From contig VGPB01000107.1 of the NCBI GenBank assembly GCA_016875695.1, forward strand, positions 1 through 6,764: 6,764 nt of DNA, given 5' to 3'. The translations under genes and the position numbers were made by a program. Of the stretch, positions 1 through 6,300 are shown piece by piece. This DNA comes from Chloroflexota bacterium. Lineage in GTDB: Bacteria; Chloroflexota; Dehalococcoidia; UBA2979. Below the pieces are notes generated by a model, which was given only the letters and a program-made list of their open reading frames with translations, was not told the origin of the DNA and did not search any database. The first letter of the stretch is position 1; the number at the start of each line of letters is the position of its first letter.

Positions 1-205
1 CGTTCTCCCGCTCGAGCTCCTGCAGCCGCTTCGCCTGGTCGACCTTCATCCCGCCGTACTCGCGGCGCCAGCCGTAGTAGGTCTGCTCGCTGATCCCCAG
101 CCTCCGGGACACTTGCGCCACCGTCTGACCCTGCGCCAGACCGACCTCGGCCTCCCTCAGCTTGCCAATGATCTCCTCGGCTCCGAACCACTTCCCCCTG
201 CTCAA
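1..205 (-). CDS. IS3-family transposase OrfA, N-terminal part (3' end off window)
   Basis: This is the 5' part of the small DNA-binding protein (OrfA) of an IS3-family element, which normally binds the IS ends and is joined to the OrfB catalytic part by programmed -1 frameshifting. The 68 visible residues include EEIIGKLREAEVGLAQGQTV, then a helix-turn-helix with QVSRRLGISEQTYYGWRREY, then YGGMKVDQAKRLQELEREN, which begins the leucine-zipper-like coiled coil. This order is diagnostic of the HTH_Tnp_1 (PF01527) OrfA family. I chose the TTG at 205, which gives the usual N-terminal length (SRGKWFGAEEII) and has GGAAGGGG about six bases upstream. A TTG at 232 behind a GGAGGAGG is the alternative. 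The frame is open to the window edge, so it is not visibly damaged. It is transcribed away from the neighbouring MFS gene. Confidence 0.85.
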   Translation of the reverse strand, partial: MSRGKWFGAEEIIGKLREAEVGLAQGQTVAQVSRRLGISEQTYYGWRREYGGMKVDQAKRLQELEREN

Positions 206-277
206 TGCTGTCCCCTTCCTCGCGACCAGCAAAAGTCTTCACCTCCTCCGCTGGTCTCGTTTCAGGGGGTCAGGTCA
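1..277 (-). mobile_element. Left end of an IS3-family insertion sequence (partial)
   Basis: Read on the minus strand, the element begins at about 277 with TGACCTGACCCCC, which has the TG-initial, C-rich form of IS3-family terminal inverted repeats. An IS3 orfA starts about 70 bases further in, the usual distance for this family. The rest (remaining orfA, orfB and the right end) lies beyond base 1, so neither the matching inverted repeat nor a target-site duplication can be checked. If the boundary is right, the flanking bases that would be duplicated are acg or acgg from 278. The family is well supported by the encoded protein; the exact boundary is inferred from the terminal motif alone. Confidence 0.75.
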
Positions 278-362
278 ACGGCGCGCGGTGGCGCCACACG
301 CGAGTGGCAGCGCAGCGCGGGCGCGATGCGTTAGGCTCACCGCCGGTCGAAAGCAGGTGCGC

Positions 363-1592
363 GTGTCCCGGGCTCCCGCCGTGCAGCCGTACCGCTGGGC
401 GCTCATCGGGGCGCTCGTGCTGTGTTCGCTGGCGCTTGTCTGGTACGGCTTCACCATCGGCGTGATGCTGCCCGACATCAGCGCCGACCTGGGCCTGGGT
501 CCTGCCGAGGAAGGCTGGCTCAGCTCGGGGTTCTACCTGGGGCAGCTCGTGCTGACGCTGCCGGTGACCGCGTGGCTCGCGCGCTACGAGCCGCTGCGCA
601 CGATGGGCCTGGTCTACGTCGCGACCGTGCTGTTGCTCGTCGCGGCGGCGGCCATGCCGTGGTATTGGGGCGAGGTCGCGATCCGCTTTGCGCTGGCGTT
701 CGCGTTCGTGGCTCTGAACCCGGTGCGCACGCTGATCATCACCGGGTGGTTTCGCCGCGAGGAGGTGCCGCGTGTGATGAGCGTGTTCAACAGCGGCTTC
801 GGGGTGATCCAGACGATCGCGTTCTGGGCGTCGGGGCTGCTCATCGACGCGCTTGGCGGGTGGCGCGCGCTGTTGTGGCTGCTCGCGGGGCTTGCGGCGG
901 CGAGCGCGGCCGCGTGGTACCTGGTCGCGCGCTTCGCGCCCCCGCCCGTGGTGCTGGTGCCCGAGCCGCGCCGCGACGGCGGCGGCTCGCTGGCGAAGGT
1001 GCTCCGACACAGCCAAGTGTGGCTGCTCTGCCTCGTCGGCATCGGCGGCGGGCTGACCTGGTCGGTGTACCTCACGTTTTGGGCGACGTTCGCGCAGCAT
1101 GACCTCGGCCTGTCGAAGACCACGGCGGGCCTCGTGCTCGGCTGCTCGGCGCTCACGATCATCCCGGGCTCGCTCGCCGCGGCGTGGACGGTGGAGCGCG
1201 TACGCAGCCGGCGGCGCTTCCTGCTCGCGGCGACGCTGGCGCAGGTGCCGCTGTTCGGGCTGTGGGCGCTCGTCGACGATCCGGTGGCGCTCACGGTGAT
1301 CGGCCTCGCGCAGGGGCTGACCTGGATCTACTTCCCGATCATGTTGAGCGTGCCGTTCGACCTCGAGGGCTTCGACGCGAGCGACGTGGCGCTGGCGACG
1401 GGGATGTTCTTCGTGGCCAACGCGGCGGCGCTCACCGTGGGCCCGGCGGTGTCGGGCGTCGTCGCGGAGTGGGTCGCGCTGCGCACGGTGCTGCTCGTGG
1501 CCGCGTTGCTGCCGGTGCTGTCCACGCTGGGCGCGCTGTTCCTGGTGGACTCGCGGCGCCCGGCGCCGGCCGGGGTCGCGGTCGCGAGTTGA
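363..1592 (+). CDS. MFS transporter (12-TM, substrate unknown)
   Basis: This is a major facilitator superfamily inner-membrane permease, likely driven by an ion gradient; the substrate cannot be read from the sequence. With the GTG at 363 the protein is 409 residues, a normal MFS length. It shows about twelve hydrophobic segments in two halves, with the first helix at about residues 12-35 (WALIGALVLCSLALVWYGF). A loop rich in Pro and Arg at about 195-215 separates the halves. The loop between helices 2 and 3 (WLARYEPLRTMG) is a degenerate form of MFS motif A. The start is uncertain: GTG codons at 357, 363 and 381 are all possible, and 363 has AGCAGG upstream at good spacing. The open frame continues upstream into the IS element, but that part is not transporter-like. 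The gene begins about 85 bases from the IS end, so its native promoter may have been displaced. It converges on the next gene with a gap of 20 bases. Confidence 0.9.
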   Translation: MSRAPAVQPYRWALIGALVLCSLALVWYGFTIGVMLPDISADLGLGPAEEGWLSSGFYLGQLVLTLPVTAWLARYEPLRTMGLVYVATVLLLVAAAAMPWYWGEVAIRFALAFAFVALNPVRTLIITGWFRREEVPRVMSVFNSGFGVIQTIAFWASGLLIDALGGWRALLWLLAGLAAASAAAWYLVARFAPPPVVLVPEPRRDGGGSLAKVLRHSQVWLLCLVGIGGGLTWSVYLTFWATFAQHDLGLSKTTAGLVLGCSALTIIPGSLAAAWTVERVRSRRRFLLAATLAQVPLFGLWALVDDPVALTVIGLAQGLTWIYFPIMLSVPFDLEGFDASDVALATGMFFVANAAALTVGPAVSGVVAEWVALRTVLLVAALLPVLSTLGALFLVDSRRPAPAGVAVAS

Positions 1593-1612
1593 AGTGAGCG
1601 CTCCCCGCGGCG

Positions 1613-2989
1613 CTAGCCCGCCCGCGCGCGAGCGGCTGAGGGCTGCGCCGGCGCCTGCGGCGGGCGCGGTTTACGGGCGCCGACGAAGAAGCCGGAGCCG
1701 AGCAGCGCGCCCACGGCGAGCACGGTGAAGCCGGCGCGGTAGTCGCCGGTGCGGTCGGCGAGCACGCCGGCGAGCACGGGGCCGACGGTGCTGCCCACGG
1801 TCACGATCAGCAGCGAGACGCCCATGATTTTGCCGAAGCTCATGGTGCCGAAGTAGTCGGCGCGGATCGCCTGCATCAGCGGCCCGCGCGTGCCCCACGC
1901 CCAGCCGTGCAGCACCGCGAACGCAACGACCATGAGCCAATGGGTCGCGAACGCGAGCAACAGCAGCGCGCTCGCGTGCATGGCCATGCACACCGTGGCG
2001 ATGATGCGCTTCTCGAAGCGGTCGCCGAGGATGCCGCCGACGACCGTGCCGAGCAGCTGCGCCGCCGTCATGAGCGCCACGAAGCCGCTCGCCTGCGTGA
2101 GCGTGTAGCCGAGGTTCTCCGTGAGGTGCAGCGAGAGGTGCACCATCACTGCCGAGACGATCAGCAGCGCCGCGGAGTGGCCGAGCGAGATGAACCAGAA
2201 CCCCTGCGTGCGCATCGCCTGGCGCGTGGTGAAATCCTCGGAGCCGTCCGCGGCCACCGCGCGCGCAGCCTGTACGCCCCGGGGGGCGCCGGTCGGGGCC
2301 GGCGGCAGCCCGTCGGGCGTGTCGCCGTACTGCTCCGGGCGACCGCGCATCAGCGCGGCGAGCGGGATGCCGGCGAGCCAGATCAGCACGCCCGAGGCGA
2401 TCGCCGTGGGCCGCCAGCCGAAGCGCTCGATCGCGTACACGGTGATCGGGATGAGTAGGCCGCCGATACCGAAGCCGATCTGCGTCAGCCCCAGCGCCTT
2501 GGCGCGATGGCGGCTGAACCAACTCACCAGCGCGACGGTGACCGCCAGGAAGCCGCTGAGCGTCGCGCCGAGCGACATGATGAAATAGACGACGTAAAAC
2601 ATCAGGAGGTCCTGGATGAACCCGAACCCGACCAGCCCGCCGCCGAGCAGCAGCACGCCGGCGATCATCACGTTGCGCGGCCCGAAGCGGTCGAGCAGCC
2701 ACCCCACGACGGGGCCCACCAGCCCGCTCTCGACGCCCGCCATCGCGAACGCGGCGGACAGCGCGCTGCGGCTCCAGCCGAACTCGCTGCGCAGCACGAC
2801 GGCGTACGCGCCGAACGCCTGGTTGAAGAGCAGCGCGATGACGCCCTGTACCGCGGCGCCGATGGTGACCATCCACCAGCCGTAGAACACGCGCCCGCGC
2901 GGCCGCAGCGCGCCGTCGAACGAGGCGCGCAGGCCCGGGCGTGCCGCGGCCTGCGGGCGGTCGCTCGCGGTCTCGTCGGTGACGGTCAT
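1613..2989 (-). CDS. MFS transporter, oxalate/formate antiporter-like (monocarboxylate type)
   Basis: This is a 458-residue inner-membrane permease. It starts with a soluble tail of about 33 residues, then FYGWWMVTIGAAVQG as helix 1, a pattern typical of the OFA/monocarboxylate group of MFS carriers. A good motif A lies at about residues 96-108 (GWLLDRFGPRNVM), with its half-repeat GGILGDRFEKRI in the second half. The central cytoplasmic loop reads RPEQYGDTPDG, followed by a Pro/Ala-rich linker and then DFTTRQAMRTQGFWFI, which is also characteristic of the group. A small organic-acid substrate is plausible from family resemblance but not shown. The ATG at 2989 is chosen because hydrophobic MFS sequence begins soon after it and the frame upstream is arginine-rich shadow. 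No strong Shine-Dalgarno sequence is visible. The gene diverges from the amidase across 117 bases and converges with the upstream MFS gene. Confidence 0.9.
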   Translation of the reverse strand: MTVTDETASDRPQAAARPGLRASFDGALRPRGRVFYGWWMVTIGAAVQGVIALLFNQAFGAYAVVLRSEFGWSRSALSAAFAMAGVESGLVGPVVGWLLDRFGPRNVMIAGVLLLGGGLVGFGFIQDLLMFYVVYFIMSLGATLSGFLAVTVALVSWFSRHRAKALGLTQIGFGIGGLLIPITVYAIERFGWRPTAIASGVLIWLAGIPLAALMRGRPEQYGDTPDGLPPAPTGAPRGVQAARAVAADGSEDFTTRQAMRTQGFWFISLGHSAALLIVSAVMVHLSLHLTENLGYTLTQASGFVALMTAAQLLGTVVGGILGDRFEKRIIATVCMAMHASALLLLAFATHWLMVVAFAVLHGWAWGTRGPLMQAIRADYFGTMSFGKIMGVSLLIVTVGSTVGPVLAGVLADRTGDYRAGFTVLAVGALLGSGFFVGARKPRPPQAPAQPSAARARAG

Positions 2990-3019
2990 GGGCGCCGAGT
3001 GTAGCCCGGGCACGCCCCA

Positions 3020-3063
3020 GGGGCTCGGGCGGGCCCGCGCGCGGCGCGAGCCCCGCGGCTCGC
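3020..3063. promoter_or_regulatory. Overlapping inverted repeats in the divergent intergenic region
   Basis: Between the divergent MFS (start 2989) and amidase (start 3107) genes, GGGGCTCG at 3020-3027 is perfectly complementary to CGAGCCCC at 3047-3054. GCGAGCC at 3046-3052 is also perfectly complementary to GGCTCGC at 3057-3063 with a four-base loop. The two hairpins use the same central segment and so cannot form together. The loop of the larger one contains the palindrome GCGGGCCCGC (3029-3038). This could be an operator or a leader structure for either gene. In DNA this rich in G and C, short inverted repeats also arise by chance, so function is unproven. Confidence 0.3.
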
Positions 3064-3106
3064 ACGGCTGCACGCGATTCCGGGGGGGTAGGGCGGTTGC
3101 GACCCT

Positions 3107-4206
3107 GTGGCGCACAGGTGGTTGCTGCGCCGCGCCACGCTCCTGCTGCTGAGCGTTGCGCTGCTGAGCGGGCTGGGCGCGGTGCCTGCGGCAGGGCATG
3201 CTGCCGACCAGCCCGTGATCGTGTGGGGGACGATCCCGTCCGACGGCGGCGTCGGACTCGTGGTGTTTGCGGGCCGCGCTATCGAGGCGCTCGTCGCGGC
3301 GATCGCCTGCCCGCGCGAGCGCACGGCACTGTGGGCGAGCGCCCCCGGCGCCGGCTTCATCGTGTTCGTCCCGGGCAGCGGCGTGGAGGCCGTCAACGCC
3401 GCGTTCGACGCGACGTACCCCGACAGGGTGCTGCCCGCCCGTCGCGCGCTGCTCTGCCGCTGTACGCGACGCGCCGTCGTGGTGCTGGACCCGGGCTACG
3501 GCAGTGCCGACGAACCGGGCGCCAGCGCGCACGGCATCGTTGAGCGCGACTCCAACCTCGAGATGGCGCAGCGCATCGAAGCGCTGCTGCTGGGCGCGGG
3601 TGTGCAGGTGGTGCTCACGCGGCGCACCCCGGGTCGTGCCGAGTCGTTCCCCGAGCACCCAGGCCTGCGCGGGTACACCGCGACGTTCGTGGACCTGCAG
3701 GAGCGTGTGGCGCTGGCGAACGCCGCCGGCGGGACGCTGTTCGTCTCGATCCACTCGAACTCCATCGGCGATACGCGCGAGCGCGGCGTGCAGGTGTGGT
3801 ACTCCGGCGGGCGGCAGTTCGCAGCGACGAGCCAGTCGCTGGGCGCCCCGTTCGTCGAGGCGATCGTGGCGAGCTCGCCACAGCGGGGTACGCCACGCAC
3901 GCGGACGGGGTGCACGACGACGCGTGGCTCGTGGATGCGGTCGGGCGCGATACGTCTCTGTTTGTGCTCGGGCCGGAGCGCGATGTCTCGGTGGCGGAGC
4001 TGCTGGAGCGCGGCGTGGATCGCACGCTCGCGGGCGTCACGATCGGGGAGCCTACCTTGCGCACCCGGGCGACGAACATGCCGGACGTGCTGCTGGAGCT
4101 CTTCTACATCAGCAACGCTCAGGACGCCGCGCTGCTCGCCGACGAGGGGGCGCGCGCAGCGATGGCGCGTGGCATCACCGCCGGCATCCTGCGCAGCCTG
4201 CGTTAG
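3107..4206 (+). pseudogene. N-acetylmuramoyl-L-alanine amidase (Amidase_3), frameshifted
   Basis: The intact form would be a secreted zinc amidase cutting the bond between MurNAc and the peptide stem of peptidoglycan. A GTG start gives a signal peptide (WLLRR, hydrophobic core, likely cleavage near residue 32 after AAGHA), an N-terminal region of about 90 residues, then the Amidase_3 (PF01520) domain from about 122. The frame opened at 3107 is good to about 3868. Family sequence then continues one frame over from GAG at 3871 (ELATAGYATHADG, later LLELFYISNAQDAALL) to the TAG at 4206, as if one base were lost in GTGGC|GAG. The restored protein is about 366 residues. Family-conserved Glu146 (GIVERD), His216 (SIHSNS) and Glu331 (LLELFYISN) are present, but the first zinc-ligand His is Tyr131 (DPGYGS). 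If the frameshift is real, the product loses Glu331. A sequencing or assembly error is the alternative. Read without correction, the first frame runs to 4270 with unrelated arginine-rich sequence. Confidence 0.82.
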
Positions 4207-4583
4207 CGCGCCGCCGCCACGAACCGCATCGATAGCGAGTTCACGCAATGCCGCGTGTCCTTCGGCGTGAAGCGCTCGCCGAGGAACACGTGGCCGAGGT
4301 GCCCGCCGCAGTGCGCGCACTCGATCTCGATGCGCTGGCCGTCGGGGTCGGGCAGCCGGCGGACGGCGCCCGGCACTTCGTCGTCGAACGCCGGCCAGCC
4401 GCAGTGCGCGTCGAACTTGTCCTCGGAGCGGTAGAGCGGTGCGTTGCAGCGCCGGCAGAGGTACGTGCCGGCCTCGTAGAAGTCGTCGTACTCGCCGCTG
4501 AACGGCGGCTCGGTCCCCTTCGCCTCGATCACATAGCGCTCGCGCGGGGTGAGCTCGTTGTACGTCGTCCCGGTGTCGGTCAT
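4203..4583 (-). CDS. msrB: Peptide-methionine (R)-S-oxide reductase MsrB
   Basis: This cytoplasmic repair enzyme reduces the R epimer of methionine sulfoxide in proteins back to methionine, usually recycled by thioredoxin. The 126 residues cover the complete SelR domain (PF01641). Visible elements are GTEPPFSGEY near residue 23, zinc cysteine pairs C43-x-x-C46 and C89-x-x-C92, CGWPAF at 61-66, GHLGHVF at 94-100, and the catalytic-cysteine motif RHCVNS with C113. The stretch DDEVPGAVRRLPDPDG resembles the MsrB subgroup with DDE-(I/V)P-x-A sequences. The ATG at 4583 has GGGAG seven bases upstream. The frame extends further upstream only as an arginine-rich shadow. No msrA is seen nearby. The TAA stop shares bases with the TAG of the convergent amidase gene. 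Divergent from the riboswitch-led gene, it probably has its own promoter in 4584-4713, which I could not identify with confidence. Confidence 0.97.
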   Translation of the reverse strand: MTDTGTTYNELTPRERYVIEAKGTEPPFSGEYDDFYEAGTYLCRRCNAPLYRSEDKFDAHCGWPAFDDEVPGAVRRLPDPDGQRIEIECAHCGGHLGHVFLGERFTPKDTRHCVNSLSMRFVAAAR

Positions 4584-4713
4584 CGCGGCGCTCCCTTTCG
4601 CGTCTCGCGCTGCGTCCAGTCTAGCGGTGCCGCGCGCGGCCCCTCGGTAGGGCGCGTGGTCGCGGCGGCTAGGGTCATAACGACGTGCCACGCGCGCCGC
4701 AGCGGGTTGTGGG

Positions 4714-4743
4714 TTGAACTTCCGGCTGCTGCTGGGGTAAAGT
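4714..4743 (+). promoter_or_regulatory. Candidate sigma70-type promoter for the riboswitch transcript
   Basis: TTGAAC at 4714-4719 and TAAAGT at 4738-4743 are separated by 18 bases; each matches four of six bases of the sigma70 consensus. Transcription would begin near 4750, just where the first paired element of the riboswitch (4750-4756) starts. That agreement, and the drop in GC content here relative to the surroundings, are the reasons for the call. The matches are moderate and the organism's promoter consensus is unknown. Confidence 0.4.
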
Positions 4744-4744
4744 C

Positions 4745-4840
4745 GGGCCGTTGCAGATGTCGCGAAGCCGGTGCGATTCCGGCGCTGTCCCGCAACTGTA
4801 ATCGCCCTCGGGCGTAGCCAGGTCGCCGCGCTGCAGTCGC
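4745..4840 (+). ncRNA. Cobalamin (B12) riboswitch aptamer
   Basis: The segment 4764-4801 reads as the conserved cobalamin riboswitch core: GAAGCCGGTGCGATTCCGG followed by CGCTGTCCCGCAACTGTAA. This is the B12-box pattern with the CCGG/CCGG hairpin (4768-4771 with 4779-4782) and the CCCGCAACTGT signature. A short hairpin CGCCC-TC-GGGCG follows, then GTAGCCAGGTCGCC (4815-4827), corresponding to the family's 3' GCCAGG..ACC element. TTGCAG (4751-4756) can pair with CTGCAG (4831-4836) as a closing helix with one G-U pair; this closing helix is my inference. The aptamer looks compact, with little room for 5' peripheral helices. It lies in the leader of a BtuF-type lipoprotein, as expected for B12-repressed corrinoid uptake. 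Confidence 0.93.
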
Positions 4841-4891
4841 CATCGGGGCCGCGAGGGACGGCCTGGGGTAGGGCCGCCCGTCCGGCGGCTG

Positions 4892-4951
4892 CTTCTCGGG
4901 TTCCCCCAACATCACGCTCGCCCGCGCTCGAAGCGCGGGCCGAGAGGGGAG
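4892..4951 (+). promoter_or_regulatory. Candidate riboswitch expression platform masking the ribosome binding site
   Basis: CTTCTCGG at 4892-4899 can pair over eight bases (one G-U) with CCGAGAGG at 4940-4947, which overlaps the Shine-Dalgarno sequence GAGAGGGGAG at 4942-4951. The helix encloses a perfect eight-base hairpin, CCCGCGCT-CGA-AGCGCGGG, at 4921-4939. TTCCCC at 4901-4906 offers a second antisense partner for GGGGAG. The start codon is seven bases after the Shine-Dalgarno sequence. No U-tract follows the hairpins, so control of translation is more likely than termination. The pairings are visible in the sequence; their switching with B12 is inference. Confidence 0.5.
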
Positions 4952-4958
4952 CCGAGCA

Positions 4959-5948
4959 GTGCGCGCACCATCGCACACCGTCCGAGCACTGTCGCGGGGT
5001 CGCGGTGCCGTGGCTCTGTGGCTGGCACTCGCGTGCGTCGCCCTCGCGGTTGCGTGCGGCGACGACGACAGCGCGGCGACCGACGCGGGGCGCGCGGTAA
5101 ACGCAGGCGGGGCGGCGACGGCGTTCCCGGTCGCCGTCGAGGACGGCTCCGGCACCCGGGTGCAGCTCGCGCGCCGGCCGGAGCGCATCGTGTCGCTCGC
5201 CGCGGGTCACACCGAGGTGCTGTTCGCGATCGGCGCCGGCCCGCAGGTGGTGGCGCGCGACCGCTTCTCCGACTTTCCGCCCGAGGCGCGCGCGCTGCCC
5301 GCGCTCGAGTACTCGGCGCCCGACCCGGAGGCGGTGCTCGCGCAGCACCCGGACCTGGTGATTCTCTCGACGCGGCAGCAGCAGCAGCTCGCGCAGCTCC
5401 GAGCGCTGGGCCTGACGGTTTTCTACGCGCCCGAGCCGGCGAGCCTCGTCGAGGTGTACGAGCGCGTCCGCACGCTAGGCGCGCTGTCCGGCAACGCGAG
5501 CGCGGCCGACGCGCTGGCCGCCCGCATGCGCGCCGAGATCGACGCGATCGCGCACGTGCTGCGCGACGTCGAGCGCGGCCCGCGCGTCTTCTACGAGCTG
5601 AGCGCGGGGCTCTACACGGCGGCGCCGAACACGTTCATCGGCTCGCTGCTGACCATGCTCAAGGCGCGCAACATCGCGGAGGGCGCGCGCAGCGCGTTCC
5701 CGCAGCTGACCGCGGAAGCCGTCGTGAGCGCCGATCCCGAGGTTATCCTGCTCACGGACGCGGCCTTCGGCGTGGACTACGCGTCCGTGGCCGCGCGCCC
5801 CGGCTGGTCGAACATCTCGGCCGTGCGCAACCGGCGCGTGATCGCGATCGACCCGGACATCGTCAACCGCCCCGGGCCAAGGCTCGTCGAGGGCATGCAC
5901 GCGCTCGCGGCTGCGCTGTACCCGGAGCGTGTACAGGCGGCGCGCTGA
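4959..5948 (+). CDS. BtuF-type ABC transporter substrate-binding lipoprotein (probable corrinoid)
   Basis: This is a surface-anchored binding protein of the Periplasmic_binding_2 fold (PF01497), used by B12 and siderophore ABC importers to capture substrate. The 329 residues begin with a basic segment and a hydrophobic core that ends in a lipobox-like ALAVAC. Cys33 is followed by GDDDSAATDAG, a flexible acidic linker. The binding domain starts at about residue 56, with RRPERIVSLAAGHTEVLFAI (Glu86 at the position that contacts the permease in BtuF). Next come FSDFPPEARALP, DPEAVLAQHPDLVIL and LRALGLTVFYAPEP, then a long connecting helix (about 165-205) and the second lobe. The GTG start has GAGAGGGGAG seven bases upstream. 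The cobalamin riboswitch in its leader supports a corrinoid as ligand over a siderophore. No btuC or btuD gene follows in the window. Confidence 0.9.
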   Translation: MRAPSHTVRALSRGRGAVALWLALACVALAVACGDDDSAATDAGRAVNAGGAATAFPVAVEDGSGTRVQLARRPERIVSLAAGHTEVLFAIGAGPQVVARDRFSDFPPEARALPALEYSAPDPEAVLAQHPDLVILSTRQQQQLAQLRALGLTVFYAPEPASLVEVYERVRTLGALSGNASAADALAARMRAEIDAIAHVLRDVERGPRVFYELSAGLYTAAPNTFIGSLLTMLKARNIAEGARSAFPQLTAEAVVSADPEVILLTDAAFGVDYASVAARPGWSNISAVRNRRVIAIDPDIVNRPGPRLVEGMHALAAALYPERVQAAR

Positions 5949-5983
5949 GGTCGCCGCCCACGCGGCACGTCTCGCGTGTCGAT

Positions 5984-6004
5984 CGCCGCGGAGCAACCGC
6001 GGCG
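5984..6004 (+). terminator. Candidate hairpin terminator after the binding-protein gene
   Basis: CGCCGCGG (5984-5991) and CCGCGGCG (5997-6004) form a perfect eight-base stem with the five-base loop AGCAA, 35 bases after the stop codon at 5948. The stem is followed by TTAGTG, not by a T-run, so intrinsic termination would be weak. It could instead stabilise the 3' end of the message. Its position and perfect stem favour a 3'-end role, but chance is possible in such GC-rich DNA. Confidence 0.4.
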
Positions 6005-6111
6005 TTAGTGCCGTATGCGTCACTGTTAGGCGGCTGCAATCCGCACAGCGCTACGCTCGTGCAGTTCGGCGCAGCGGCGCGAGTGCGCCGGCGAGGCACG
6101 AGGAGACGCGC

Positions 6112-6300
6112 GTGGTACGAGCGGAGTGGAAGCGGCTGCAGGGCGAGCTTCGGCGTGCCGCCGGCGCAGCATCGGCGCGTGCGCATGGACGCGCGTACGG
6201 CGCGCTGGCGGTGGCCGCTGGCGACGGCAGCGTGCCGCTAGCTCCGGCCGGCAGCGGCTACGCGCGGGAGCGCCGCCGCGAGCGCAAGCGCGAGGCCTGA
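6112..6300 (+). CDS. Possible small basic protein (62 aa), unrecognised
   Basis: A GTG at 6112 has AGGAG at 6101-6105 with six bases between, an ideal ribosome binding site, and opens a 62-residue frame ending in TGA. The protein starts VRAEWKRLQGELRRAAG, has a small-residue middle (YGALAVAAGDG) and ends with a highly basic tail (YARERRRERKREA). I recognise no family. It has no membrane segment or signal peptide. In this composition, arginine- and alanine-rich open frames are common by chance. The only positive evidence is the ribosome binding site and the GC-rich third positions. It lies in an otherwise gene-poor stretch downstream of the binding-protein gene. Confidence 0.3.
   Translation: MVRAEWKRLQGELRRAAGAASARAHGRAYGALAVAAGDGSVPLAPAGSGYARERRRERKREA

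Noticed and set aside
162..362. N-terminal extension of the first MFS gene back to an ATG at 162
   Set aside because: The extra residues lie antisense to the IS3 orfA and IS end, are low-complexity and do not resemble an MFS start; GTG starts at 357-381 fit better.
1597..1614. Hairpin AGCGC/GCGCT between the convergent MFS genes as a bidirectional terminator
   Set aside because: The stem is only five or six bases, it overlaps the stop codon of the minus-strand gene and has no T-run on either side.
2990..3754. Upstream extension of the minus-strand MFS gene to 3754
   Set aside because: It runs antisense through the amidase coding region and encodes Arg/His/Gln-rich shadow sequence; the MFS-like N-terminus begins at the ATG at 2989.
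4584..5348. Upstream extension of msrB to 5348
   Set aside because: It would overlap the riboswitch and the binding-protein gene antisense, and MsrB is already full length from 4583 with a good ribosome binding site.
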